From Methanobacteriota archaeon (GTDB lineage Archaea > Thermoplasmatota > Poseidoniia > Poseidoniales > Thalassarchaeaceae), in assembly GCA_018654845.1 (NCBI GenBank), contig JABIKU010000002.1, positions 1 through 64,000 on the forward strand: a stretch of 64,000 nt of DNA, read 5' to 3'. The translations under genes and the position numbers were made by a program. Positions 33,104 to 41,805 of the stretch are shown here, in pieces. Numbering within the stretch: position 1 is the stretch's first letter; each line of letters starts with the position of its first letter. The notes beneath the pieces were generated by a model. The model made no database searches. It was not told where the DNA came from and was given only the letters and a program-made list of their open reading frames with translations.

Positions 33104-34713
33104 CTTTGACCGACCCTAATCCTGCGCGAAAAAAATCTGCCCACGATAAGGATTTCTTCAATCTTGAAGATTTCGAACAAAGAATTGTTGGATCTTACAA
33201 TCAAGGTAATGCATCATCTAGTTTACCTGCAGATGCAGTTCATGCTCGGTCGCTAATTGGACCTGGTTCTGGCGTTCACAGGGATTTCTCTTACATCGCC
33301 ACAGAAATCCCTGAATTCATTGCTGACCAATGTGTTGGATGCATGGATTGTGTAACAATGTGCCCAGATACTGCAATTCTTGGCAAGGTAGTAAGTGAAG
33401 AAACCCTTGAAGAAGGTCTTCTTGGTATGAGTGAAGAGGCTGCTGAAGCGATGCAAGAAATGTGGCCACGCGTCAATAAATATTGGCGAAACCGAGAGAA
33501 AAAAGGCCAAACGCCTGGCAGATTTGGAATATTTATTGACCCGAGCAAGTGCAAGGGTTGCGCAGAATGTGTCGATGTTTGTGGTTCAAAGAATGCTCTT
33601 ACAATGGTTACGAAAGAAAAGAAAGGACCTGAACAGCATCGAGCAGATTGGGATTTTTATACAAGCCTTGGCGATACGGATCAAGATTTTGTTAATGAAA
33701 AATCAGTCATAGATATAATGTTGAAAGAAAAATCTCTTCTCTATGTTGGAGGTGCTGGTTCATGTGCTGGATGTGGTGAAGCTACCGCACTTAGAATGAT
33801 GGCCGCAGCAACCGGTTACGATTATGGCGCCGAAAATTTTGGTATTGTAAATTCAACGGGCTGCTCGACTGTTTATGGCTCGACATATCCGTACAATCCA
33901 TGGTCAGTACCTTGGACAAACTCTCTTTTCGAAAATGGACCAACAGATGCGATGGGTGTCCGTGCGCGTTGGGATCAAATCGGTTGGGAGCAAAAGAAAC
34001 TCTGGGTCATCGGCGGCGATGGCGCACTCTATGACATCGGATTTGGTGCATTATCGAGAATGTTATCTAGTGGAATGGACATTAAAGTCCTCGTATTAGA
34101 TACTCAAGTTTACTCGAATACTGGAGGACAGGCCTCGACAGCAACTTTTACTGGTCAAAATGCAAAAATGCAGGCTCATGGTTCAGCAATCGCTGGAAAA
34201 CAAGAGTTCAGAAAAGAACTCGGTGCAATCGCTGCGATGCACCCTCACACTTACGTTGCCCAAACTGTAACTAGTTTACCCAACCACTTCTATCGTGTTA
34301 TTCGAGAAGCGAATGAGTTCAATGGTCCTGCCGTAGTTTCAGTTTATACTACCTGTCAGCCTGAACACGGGGTAGCTGACAATGCTAGTTATGAGCGCTC
34401 TAATATGGCATTGAAAACTCGAACTTGGCCTATTTTTGTACACGATCCAAGAAAGGGACCACGCTTCCAAGATTGTTGGGATTTGCGTGGAAACCCAAGT
34501 CCGAGAAATGACTGGCATCGAGTGAAAGATGAAAATGGTGAATTTCAAGAATTGAAATTCAGAGATTTCGCTATCGGTGAAGGAAGATTTGGTAAGCAAT
34601 TCAGTAAAGACGGTACCCCCTCAGAAACAATTCTAGTCGGAGAAAATGATCGTCTGGCTTTTTGGAATCGGTTACAAGACATGGCTGGAATCGAAAGAAA
34701 AATCGAAGAATAA
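33100..34713 (+). CDS. Pyruvate:ferredoxin (flavodoxin) oxidoreductase, NifJ-type C-terminal part (2[4Fe-4S] + TPP domains)
   Basis: Carries the electron-transfer and thiamine pyrophosphate domains of the split enzyme. Two cluster motifs appear: CVGCMDCVTMCP near residue 77 and CKGCAECVDVCG near 151. CAGCGEAT near 215 starts the TPP domain and gives the proximal cluster cysteines. GDGALYDIGFGALSRMLSSG is the TPP/metal motif, followed by DTQVYSNTGGQ, a NifJ hallmark. The ATG at 33100 overlaps the previous stop by four bases (ATGA), implying translational coupling. An upstream in-frame start at 33070 lies inside the previous gene and is less likely. The ferredoxin or flavodoxin partner is not in the window. 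Confidence 0.93.
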   Translation: MTLTDPNPARKKSAHDKDFFNLEDFEQRIVGSYNQGNASSSLPADAVHARSLIGPGSGVHRDFSYIATEIPEFIADQCVGCMDCVTMCPDTAILGKVVSEETLEEGLLGMSEEAAEAMQEMWPRVNKYWRNREKKGQTPGRFGIFIDPSKCKGCAECVDVCGSKNALTMVTKEKKGPEQHRADWDFYTSLGDTDQDFVNEKSVIDIMLKEKSLLYVGGAGSCAGCGEATALRMMAAATGYDYGAENFGIVNSTGCSTVYGSTYPYNPWSVPWTNSLFENGPTDAMGVRARWDQIGWEQKKLWVIGGDGALYDIGFGALSRMLSSGMDIKVLVLDTQVYSNTGGQASTATFTGQNAKMQAHGSAIAGKQEFRKELGAIAAMHPHTYVAQTVTSLPNHFYRVIREANEFNGPAVVSVYTTCQPEHGVADNASYERSNMALKTRTWPIFVHDPRKGPRFQDCWDLRGNPSPRNDWHRVKDENGEFQELKFRDFAIGEGRFGKQFSKDGTPSETILVGENDRLAFWNRLQDMAGIERKIEE

Positions 34714-34719
34714 CAATGG

Positions 34720-35298
34720 TCAGGGCTTGCCCGGCCCAACTTGAATGACATGACATTCATGCACGGTTCGGACTCCGGCAACGGTAACTGCAGAATCTCC
34801 TGAGACACAGCGCTCACCATTCCAATCTCGCACTGTCTGCAAAACTGTTCCTTGACCTGCGAGATTGAGTGGGTCAACCTTCAATTCAATCATCATCGAT
34901 TCTGCCTCCCCCATCCATGATAAAACGGCGTTGATTGATTTTCTAGCAAACCCGTGGCGTTGGGCAGAACTCCGAACCCAATAACCAAGATTCCATTTGG
35001 CTACGCTTGAGCGAGTGACATTATCGTAACCAATTAGTCCAAGAAATCCATTATCCCAAGGACGAATCATCGCCCAATGATGCATTCTTCCAGTGCGCCC
35101 CAATCTCTCACTCTCTTCTAGAAAATCTTCAATTTGAGGTGGAATGGAGCGTTCTGGATTTATCCAAGGCATCGCCCTGCTAACTTCCGGCCAAGTTTCT
35201 TCAAATGCTTCAATCAATTCCTCTGCATAATCCAACTTGACCGGTCGTAATACCAAGTTGTCATCGATACGGATTGAACTCGTCGTCCGCCGTACCAT
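34720..35298 (-). CDS. GNAT-family N-acetyltransferase (RimJ/RimL-like)
   Basis: A 192-residue protein with LVLRPVKLDYAEELIEAFEE at the start, GFLGLIGYDN in the middle, and WNLGYWVRSSAQRHGFARKSINAVLSW, where the R-x-x-G-x-A segment is the acetyl-CoA pyrophosphate loop of GNAT enzymes. The arrangement is that of RimJ/RimL-type acetyltransferases acting on ribosomal or other protein N-termini. The true target is unknown. It is convergent with the oxidoreductase gene (six-base gap). Confidence 0.82.
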   Translation of the reverse strand: MVRRTTSSIRIDDNLVLRPVKLDYAEELIEAFEETWPEVSRAMPWINPERSIPPQIEDFLEESERLGRTGRMHHWAMIRPWDNGFLGLIGYDNVTRSSVAKWNLGYWVRSSAQRHGFARKSINAVLSWMGEAESMMIELKVDPLNLAGQGTVLQTVRDWNGERCVSGDSAVTVAGVRTVHECHVIQVGPGKP

Positions 35299-35351
35299 AT
35301 CGACATGGAGTTAGACCTCAGACATCAGGGCTACGGAAAGAAGATGCCTAT

Positions 35352-36521
35352 TCATGGTCGCAATTTAGATTTAGCAAGTCTGATATTTGAGTCGTTTGGG
35401 TAATTATTTTCGGCCATTGTTAGCATTTTATCAACCGATTGTGAACGACCAATTCTCTGCAATAAAGCTCCGATTGGATAGATTAATTTCGTCCGCTCAC
35501 CCAGATGTGGGCCAACCTCATCAAGCAACGTCGTTGCTTGAGCTGTATTCTTAGCCCGAGCTGCTTCCATCGCCGATTTTACCGCCAATGCAACCTTTCG
35601 ATCTGGCCATTCTTCCTGTTGATCCCATGGCCAGTAATTCATCTGAGGTTTTGACGCTGAAGTTAGGATATTATTGCCGGAAATAGGTGGTATTTTCGGA
35701 GGAGATGGGATCGATGGAATTTGAGGGGGAGGGGGGATGTTTGGAGGAGGAGGGATTGGTGCAGGTTCCGGTTCTGGTTCAAGTTCTTCTTCACCGAGAA
35801 TTCTCGATGTTAGATCAGCTTTTGTTCCCTCGGTTGAAAGCCCTTCTTGAGTTGCGATTGAAATCAATTCATTCTTCGGTTTCTTCATTAAATTCGTGAA
35901 AGAAAATGGTTCAGGTTCAGGCTCAGGTTCCGGTTCAGGTTCAGACTCAAGTTCAGGCTCAGGTTCCGGTTCAGGTTCGGGCTCAGGTTCGGGCTCAGGC
36001 TCGGATTCAGGTTTCGATTCTGGTACACCCACCGGTTGAATCAATTCTAATTTCTTATGTTGAATAACTTCTAAAGGTTCCAATTCTTCATCAGGAATTT
36101 CAAACTTTGTCACGAATTCAGGAGCATCCTCTGGTTTGAGATCATAATCTTCTTCTTCTTCATCTACGGGTTCAGGATGGTCGACTGTCATCGCAAGTAT
36201 TGGATCTCCTTTCATGATAACTCCATTGTCATCACCATATTGTTGAATATCGATTGTGACATCATCGATTTCAAAGGTCATCTTCGACCAATCTATGATT
36301 TCTTCTTCATTTTCTTTATCTATATCGGCTAGCAGTTCATCGAATAGGTTTCCTGCATCCGCCTCGGCTACTGTCGCATCTTGCTGATGAGCCGCCTTCT
36401 GAAGTTGGTATTGACAAGTGCTACAACTCTCAGCATCGACTGAGTTTTTTTGTTGACAAAGGGGGCACTCAATGCCGGTTTCTTCCTCCTTTCTCCACTT
36501 TTTGAAACGGTCAAAGACCAT
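35352..36521 (-). CDS. Zinc-ribbon / EP-repeat / SAP-domain protein
   Basis: A 389-residue modular protein of unknown function. Cys19, Cys22, Cys33 and Cys36 form a rubredoxin-like zinc ribbon. Residues about 50-165 are acidic. Residues 172-205 are almost pure Glu-Pro repeats (SEPEPEPEP units). Residues about 213-242 ([22 protein letters not shown] then LTSRIL) form a SAP-type helix-extension-helix, which often binds DNA. A second short EP run and a proline-rich linker ([11 protein letters not shown]) follow. Residues about 297-389 look like a helical repeat (TPR-like) domain. It may link nucleic acid to other proteins. It is divergent from the UPF1-like helicase gene. Confidence 0.7.
   Translation of the reverse strand: MVFDRFKKWRKEEETGIECPLCQQKNSVDAESCSTCQYQLQKAAHQQDATVAEADAGNLFDELLADIDKENEEEIIDWSKMTFEIDDVTIDIQQYGDDNGVIMKGDPILAMTVDHPEPVDEEEEDYDLKPEDAPEFVTKFEIPDEELEPLEVIQHKKLELIQPVGVPESKPESEPEPEPEPEPEPEPEPELESEPEPEPEPEPEPFSFTNLMKKPKNELISIATQEGLSTEGTKADLTSRILGEEELEPEPEPAPIPPPPNIPPPPQIPSIPSPPKIPPISGNNILTSASKPQMNYWPWDQQEEWPDRKVALAVKSAMEAARAKNTAQATTLLDEVGPHLGERTKLIYPIGALLQRIGRSQSVDKMLTMAENNYPNDSNIRLAKSKLRP
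35915..36012. repeat. Tandem hexamer repeat encoding Glu-Pro
   Basis: The plus strand repeats ggttca/ggctca/ggttcc hexamers about 16 times; the coding (minus) strand reads Glu-Pro pairs broken by two Ser residues. Such repeats vary in copy number by slippage, so the linker length probably differs among relatives. Confidence 0.75.
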
Positions 36522-36658
36522 GGTACACCCCGTATGACGTTTACACTCGCGAAAACATTCCGTATAATCCTCACTCGGTCATGGACTATCCATAGTAGGG
36601 GTGACTACGAAGAAAACTCACGAGAAAGCGTGATGAGTTTGATTGGTCACGAAGGGGC

Positions 36659-38584
36659 GTGAGTGATAGTCGCGCGGATATCCCAGCACGGTTTCAGCGG
36701 AGCCAAGATCATCACGAAGCCTATCTGAAATTGATTCGATGGGAATTAGATGATGAGATGGATGCAGTAACTGAAAAGTTGCAAAATTGGCCTCAAAAAA
36801 AGCTTGAAGCAAACGGAATAACCATATTCAATTTAGTTGGAAAGGCAGCAGGATGGTTATTCGGACAAAGAATTATAAAATTTACCAGTAAAGGCCGAGG
36901 GCCTCTCGGCGTACATCGATTTCGTCAAGGTGATATTGTCTTACTTTCAAGGAAAGATCCACTCAATGAATTGCCAGTTGAAGGAGTGATTTCATCGACA
37001 AGTCGGGCATCTATTAATGTAATATTATCCGATATTCCAAAAGACCTGCGTAAAGATTCGTGGAGACTTGACAAAGGTGCTAATCGGGTTGCTTTTGATC
37101 GAATGCGAGATGCATTGAACACTGTTTTCGAAGAAGATGCTGGTGCTCCTTTGCGTGAATTAATTTTAGGATTAGTTCACGACCCGGTTGGTACCTCCGC
37201 TTTGACGCCGGAATTAGGCGGTGCACGAAACCGGACAACAACGCTTGCACCCGACCTCAACGAACCGCAATTATTAGCAGCGGAAGCAGCAATATCTCGA
37301 CGATTTACTCTGATACAAGGCCCTCCAGGAACGGGTAAAACGCACACTGCAGTTAGAATTCTCGAAGCTTGGTCAAAACAAGATGTAGGTACAATACTCG
37401 CCACTGCGGATTCGAATGTTGCCGTCGATAATTTACTCGAAGGGCTGTTGGCCCGAGGAGTTCGGGCGATTCGACTCGGACAGCCAGTCAAAGTTCGAGC
37501 AAGTTTACGAGCTGCAACTGTAGATGCCCATATGGAAAACCATCCTTTGCGACGAGATTTAGATACCCAATTAGAATTGAATGAAAAACTCAATCGTCGA
37601 ATTAGTTCAATGAAAGGAAAAGAAAAAGGTCTCGCTCATCGAGATTTGAAACTCGGTTGGAAAGAAGTGAGAAAAATCGAAAATCAAATGCGGGATGATA
37701 TCCTTGATCGAGCCCAAGTTCTCTGTTGTACCTGCATTGGTTCAGGCCACACTTTGCTCGATGGAAAAAGATTCCCTCAAGTTCTGATCGATGAAGCAAC
37801 GCAAGCAACAGAACCTGCCGCTCTAGTGCCACTTATTCGCGGCGCGCGCCAAGTTGTTCTCGTTGGTGATCATCGACAATTGCCGCCGACAGTTATTTCA
37901 TATCGGGCGGAAAACGGAGGACTGCGGCGCTCTTTATTCGAAAGAATGGTTGAGATGGGAATCGAACCATATCTGCTGACCAAACAGTACCGAATGCATC
38001 CAGCGATCTCAAAATTTCCTAATGACCAATTCTATAATAGCCAGCTAGAAGATGGGGTCAGCGCGGCAAACAGAACTGCTCCAGCAGGACTTCTCTGGCC
38101 GGACTGGGAAAATCCAGTTGCATTCCTGCCGGTAAAAGGTGGAGAAGTGGTATCTCCTGATGGAACATCGAGAGAAAATCCAACCGAAGTTGCTTGGATC
38201 ATTCGAATCCTCGATGATTTTCTCGATGCTGGAGAATTAGAGAAAGGAGACATCGGAGTAATCACACCATATGCAGGACAAGTTCGGGCGATTCGGCACA
38301 GTATGCGTGAAGCTCTGGATGATATTGAGGTTAGGAGCGTGGATGGTTATCAAGGACGCGAAAAAGAAGTCATCATATTTTCGTGTGTAAGATCGAATGA
38401 TGATGGCAATATTGGCTTCCTTTCTGATCCACGTCGACTGAATGTTGCGTTAACTAGAGCGAAGCGTGGTTTAATCGTCATTGGGGACCCAGATACGCTC
38501 CGCAGTGACCCGATTTGGACAAATTGGTTAGAGTACGTTAGCAGTCGGAACTTTGAGGCGTGGCACCTTCTCGGAATGGCTTGA
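36659..38584 (+). CDS. UPF1/IGHMBP2-like superfamily 1 helicase
   Basis: An ATP-dependent 5'-3' RNA/DNA helicase of the DNA2/NAM7 group by motif order: IQGPPGTGKTHTAVRIL (Walker A), TADSNVAVDNLLEGL (Ia), LIDEATQATEPA (II), VVLVGDHRQLPPTV (III), LTKQYRMHPAISKFPN (IV), SVDGYQGREKEVIIFSCVRSN (V), and LNVALTRAKRGLIVIGD (VI). Residues about 60-160 form the beta-barrel 1B region of UPF1-like enzymes. The 641-residue length resembles archaeal IGHMBP2-like proteins. The start is GTG at 36659, within GGGGCGTGAG. Role in the cell unknown; RNA quality control or DNA repair are both compatible. Confidence 0.9.
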   Translation: MSDSRADIPARFQRSQDHHEAYLKLIRWELDDEMDAVTEKLQNWPQKKLEANGITIFNLVGKAAGWLFGQRIIKFTSKGRGPLGVHRFRQGDIVLLSRKDPLNELPVEGVISSTSRASINVILSDIPKDLRKDSWRLDKGANRVAFDRMRDALNTVFEEDAGAPLRELILGLVHDPVGTSALTPELGGARNRTTTLAPDLNEPQLLAAEAAISRRFTLIQGPPGTGKTHTAVRILEAWSKQDVGTILATADSNVAVDNLLEGLLARGVRAIRLGQPVKVRASLRAATVDAHMENHPLRRDLDTQLELNEKLNRRISSMKGKEKGLAHRDLKLGWKEVRKIENQMRDDILDRAQVLCCTCIGSGHTLLDGKRFPQVLIDEATQATEPAALVPLIRGARQVVLVGDHRQLPPTVISYRAENGGLRRSLFERMVEMGIEPYLLTKQYRMHPAISKFPNDQFYNSQLEDGVSAANRTAPAGLLWPDWENPVAFLPVKGGEVVSPDGTSRENPTEVAWIIRILDDFLDAGELEKGDIGVITPYAGQVRAIRHSMREALDDIEVRSVDGYQGREKEVIIFSCVRSNDDGNIGFLSDPRRLNVALTRAKRGLIVIGDPDTLRSDPIWTNWLEYVSSRNFEAWHLLGMA

Positions 38585-38595
38585 GAGTGCAGAAT

Positions 38596-39171
38596 ATGTC
38601 AAGCCACGACTCGCCGATCTCATTATCTGGTTCAGCAACAAATTTAGCAAAATCAATCGTTGCTGAAGACGGTGGTCATTGGCCTGTTCCAGAAGGTACA
38701 ATCCTAGCTTCTGCAGTACGCAGACTCACTGCATTTGTTCTCGATAGTATTATCGTCTCTTCAATATTGATGGTTGCAACAAGAGGATTATTGATAGATG
38801 CGTGGAACCTAACATTATGGGTATCGAAGGATTTTCATTTTGCGCTCGCGATGGTTTTGATTTTGCTAGTAACTCACTGGCTTTATTGGCGCTTAACGGG
38901 CGTTCACTACTCCCGCTCTTTAGGGCAGAAAATGATGGGACTTGCCGTGGTTGCTGAAGATGGCTCTGAGATGACGAGCGAAATGTGGGATCAACGATCT
39001 GCTCGGAAGCTCCTCTATCTGATTTTTCCTTTCAGTGCTTACTTCGGCGGGTACGATTTGCTGAGAATTACCCGTCGACACACTCATCAATCAAATGTAG
39101 ATTTACACGTTGGTTCAATCGTAGTCCATTCTTTCTCTTTGCCGCCAGCAATGCGTCAGCACATCAAGTAG
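38596..39171 (+). CDS. RDD-family membrane protein
   Basis: A 191-residue membrane protein starting with ATG at 38596; an in-frame GTG at 38560 overlaps the helicase gene and is less likely. ASAVRRLTAFVLDSIIV contains the Arg and Asp of the RDD family at the first membrane segment, and SRSLGQKMMGLAVV with SARKLLYLIF is the usual second half. Three to four helices are expected. RDD proteins are mostly uncharacterised; some relate to ion exchange. It lies twelve bases after the helicase gene and is followed closely by the TsaC-like gene. Confidence 0.8.
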   Translation: MSSHDSPISLSGSATNLAKSIVAEDGGHWPVPEGTILASAVRRLTAFVLDSIIVSSILMVATRGLLIDAWNLTLWVSKDFHFALAMVLILLVTHWLYWRLTGVHYSRSLGQKMMGLAVVAEDGSEMTSEMWDQRSARKLLYLIFPFSAYFGGYDLLRITRRHTHQSNVDLHVGSIVVHSFSLPPAMRQHIK

Positions 39172-39179
39172 GTGAATGA

Positions 39180-39782
39180 ATGAATGATGCGATAACGGTG
39201 GTCGAAGCCGGTGGAATCATTGTCTATCCAACCTCGACTCAGCCGGCTCTCGGATGTTTGCCAACATCGGCTGCTCTCGATAAATTATTTAATGCAAAAA
39301 ACCGCTCTGCGGAAATGCCGGTTAGCCTAGGTGTTGCTAATCTTTCACAGGCAGCGGCACTCGTTGAAGTTCCTGAAATGTTAGAAGGATTTCTAGCATC
39401 ATTTCCAAAAGGTGCAATTACGGTAATCCTTCCTGCTCTGAGCCCTCTGGATTCACGTTTAGGAGAAGAAAAAATTGCTATTCGAGTAGTATCACATCCA
39501 ACTGCGAAGACTTTGTTGCAACAAGTTGGCCCTCTCACTGCAACTTCTGCAAATATCAGTGGTGAAAAGCCGTACTTGAATTGCAAAGATGCTGCAATTG
39601 CGCTCTCCAAAGGGAAGAAAAATCTAGCATTTATCGCTGGAATTTGCTCCAATGGGCCACCCAGCACCTTGATATCATGGCATTCAGCCTGTGATTCACC
39701 CGCGTGTCCGGACATCGTCGTATTGAGAGAAGGATTGGTAAAAAAATTGGAGATTCAAGCATGGTTGAAGAATCAGATTTGA
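39180..39782 (+). CDS. Sua5/YciO/YrdC-family protein, probable threonylcarbamoyl-AMP synthase
   Basis: Expected to make threonylcarbamoyl-AMP for the t6A modification of ANN-reading tRNAs. The 200-residue length is that of TsaC/YrdC without the Sua5 extension. GGIIVYPTSTQPALGC replaces the usual YPTET-YGLGC, so Thr-Glu-Thr is Thr-Ser-Thr and the Tyr-Gly pair is missing. NRSAEMPVSL matches the K-R-P substrate region, and TATSANISGEKP is the conserved S-T/S-A-N loop. The divergence allows YciO-like function instead. The gene overlaps the methionine aminopeptidase start by 22 bases. Confidence 0.75.
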   Translation: MNDAITVVEAGGIIVYPTSTQPALGCLPTSAALDKLFNAKNRSAEMPVSLGVANLSQAAALVEVPEMLEGFLASFPKGAITVILPALSPLDSRLGEEKIAIRVVSHPTAKTLLQQVGPLTATSANISGEKPYLNCKDAAIALSKGKKNLAFIAGICSNGPPSTLISWHSACDSPACPDIVVLREGLVKKLEIQAWLKNQI

Positions 39783-40771
39783 AACAATGGCGGGATGCTG
39801 GCCATGTTGCTCGCCGAACTCTAGAAGGAATTCAAGACGAGATTATCGAAGGAAAAGCTTGGATTGATGTTATTGACTCAGCTGAGAGATTTATTCGCCG
39901 ACACGGTGGTGAAGCGGCTTTCCCTGTCACTATTTCTGTCAATGAAATCGCTGCTCACTTCACCGCCGATCATCTAAACCGACCTCCAGAGGGTTGGGAA
40001 GAGCCGATGGTTTTTCAGAAAGGTGATCTTGTCAAACTCGATGTCGGCGTTCATATCAAAGGTGCTCTAGCAGATAATGCGATGACTATTGAAGTTGGAA
40101 ATGGCGGAAATCACACCGAACAAATCAAGGCTGCTTTAGAATCACGAGATGCTGCTATTGAGATGATGCACCCCGGCGTTGAATGGTACAAGATTGGTGC
40201 GGCTGCAGAACAGGTAAACATCGATGCAGGTTTTGAATCAGTTCGCAATCTCTCTGGTCATCAATTAGAGAGATGGAATCTGCACGCAGGCACGTCTGTT
40301 CCATCATATGCCTGCGGACCTAATTCTAACTTCAAGGGTGGAACTGAGGTCGGCGGAATCTACGCAATTGAACCATTCAATACTACAGGAAAAAGTGGAA
40401 TGATTGAGAATATTCCACCTGCGAGTTCATCAAACATTCTTCGAATAACAGGGAATGTGAAGATTAGGAAAGCACTCTCAAAGGGTAAACTCAAACCACT
40501 CGGAGCAACCCTTGCTCGATATATGGAAGAGCGATACAATACTTTGCCATTTGCTGAAAGATGGGCATTTCCATTATTGGAGAAACCTTTCCCGGATGAA
40601 GATGAGGATGCTCTCCAGAAAAAATGGGATGCATTGATCAAGAAACTAATTTCTATTCGTTTCTTAGAAGTTTACGCCGCACTCAGAGATGTCGATGGCG
40701 GCGATGTCGGGCAATTCGAACACACTGTTATTGTTACAGAAGGTGGCCCCGAAATTCTCACCGTCGCTTAA
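39761..40771 (+). CDS. map: Methionine aminopeptidase, type II
   Basis: Removes the initiator methionine from new proteins. ATG at 39761 (MVEESDLKQWRDAGHVAR) fits the archaeal start; an in-frame start at 39704 adds 19 basic residues overlapping the previous gene. Metal ligands can be read in order: KLDVGVHIKGALADNAMT with the two aspartates, LSGHQLERWNLHAG with the histidine, YAIEPFNTTG with the first glutamate, and GQFEHTVIVTEGG with the last. The insertion between the histidine and the end is the type II helical subdomain. Length is 336 residues. Confidence 0.94.
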   Translation: MVEESDLKQWRDAGHVARRTLEGIQDEIIEGKAWIDVIDSAERFIRRHGGEAAFPVTISVNEIAAHFTADHLNRPPEGWEEPMVFQKGDLVKLDVGVHIKGALADNAMTIEVGNGGNHTEQIKAALESRDAAIEMMHPGVEWYKIGAAAEQVNIDAGFESVRNLSGHQLERWNLHAGTSVPSYACGPNSNFKGGTEVGGIYAIEPFNTTGKSGMIENIPPASSSNILRITGNVKIRKALSKGKLKPLGATLARYMEERYNTLPFAERWAFPLLEKPFPDEDEDALQKKWDALIKKLISIRFLEVYAALRDVDGGDVGQFEHTVIVTEGGPEILTVA

Positions 40772-40831
40772 ATGAGTCTCAATACAGCGTTTTCGCAATT
40801 TTCTAAGATATTTCGCATAACGATTATCAAT

Positions 40832-40948
40832 CGAACACCCGTATGAGGGTTCGTACAGGGACGTTAGGTTCTGTTGAGTGCATCCCATCCCCTCGCTAAT
40901 ATCTCTCGCTCTGTACACCTAAATTCAAACGGCTGTTAGGCTTTTTTT
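40832..40948 (+). terminator. Hairpins and T-run downstream of map
   Basis: CGAAC at 40832-40836 pairs with GTTCG at 40849-40853, and GTACAG at 40853-40858 pairs with CTGTAC at 40911-40916. A run of seven T follows at 40942-40948, the usual archaeal plus-strand termination signal. The 223-base gap before the next gene therefore holds a terminator and perhaps a short RNA. Nothing else is recognisable in it. Confidence 0.45.
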
Positions 40949-40994
40949 GCGATATTAAGAGAAAGTTCCTTTCGATGAATGCTCATCTCAAAGC

Positions 40995-41771
40995 ATGCCA
41001 GATGGCGACTCGGACCATGAGGAGGGTTTCGATGGTGATGAATTTGATGAAGATTGGGATGATGAAAATATTGATGATGAGTTCGATTTCATTGAAATCG
41101 TAAAATCAACTCTAAATTTATTACTCCGATTTAGATTACCACTAATCGCGATACTCCTCGTTGGAATATTAATTGGCTCAGCAACAATAGTCGTTCCGAT
41201 GTTATTTGCAAAAGAAGAGGTGAGCGGTCCGCAATCCCACCTCTGGAGGTTTGATGTCCAGCGAGTGAACGGAGGAACGGATCACAGCGTATTTGTCGAA
41301 GACGGAACTACCGAAGAAATATCCTTTGTCTTTGAACAACCAACTAATGTTTCACACGTCTATGTCGGTGCGCACTTTAGCGAAAATAACGAAAATGTTG
41401 GAATAAATCTTTGTGATTATGTGACCGTTGTCATCAATTTGCAAACCGTAAATCGTACCGATAGATACGAAACTAGTCAAACTGAATCACGAACTAATGA
41501 TTGTAATGTAGAAGGTGATGCAATTTGGTACCACTACAATCTCACACTGCCATCAATTATTGAATTTGAAGGAACTGAAGAAGATGCTCGATCCCAATGG
41601 GAAAATGTTGTGGGAACCGGCGTTGGGATTTGGATTATCGAGATTACTGTCGATTCTCAATCTATTTTAGTTGATGAGGGTGAGGATGTGGATATCACGA
41701 TTATTTCTGAAGAATTTCAAGTATCGATGGTCATCATCGAAGAGAGTGAAAATCCTCAAATCGAATCTTGA
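40995..41771 (+). CDS. Membrane-anchored extracytoplasmic protein, unknown function
   Basis: A 258-residue protein. Residues 1-32 are extremely acidic and without a signal sequence, followed by a membrane helix at about 48-71 and an outside domain of about 185 residues rich in Thr, Asn and beta-strand patterns. Two cysteines (in NLCDYVTV and TNDCNVEG) may form a disulfide. The acidic cytoplasmic start beside one helix resembles, in reverse order, the acidic tail of the giant surface protein. I do not recognise a family. It follows a likely terminator and is convergent with the EamA gene. Confidence 0.7.
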   Translation: MPDGDSDHEEGFDGDEFDEDWDDENIDDEFDFIEIVKSTLNLLLRFRLPLIAILLVGILIGSATIVVPMLFAKEEVSGPQSHLWRFDVQRVNGGTDHSVFVEDGTTEEISFVFEQPTNVSHVYVGAHFSENNENVGINLCDYVTVVINLQTVNRTDRYETSQTESRTNDCNVEGDAIWYHYNLTLPSIIEFEGTEEDARSQWENVVGTGVGIWIIEITVDSQSILVDEGEDVDITIISEEFQVSMVIIEESENPQIES

Positions 41772-41805
41772 TGGCTTACTTGAATGGAGTGAATTCAAAC
41801 CTTAT

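Noticed and set aside
35915-36012. CRISPR-like array
   Set aside because: The repeats are hexamers without spacers and encode Glu-Pro.
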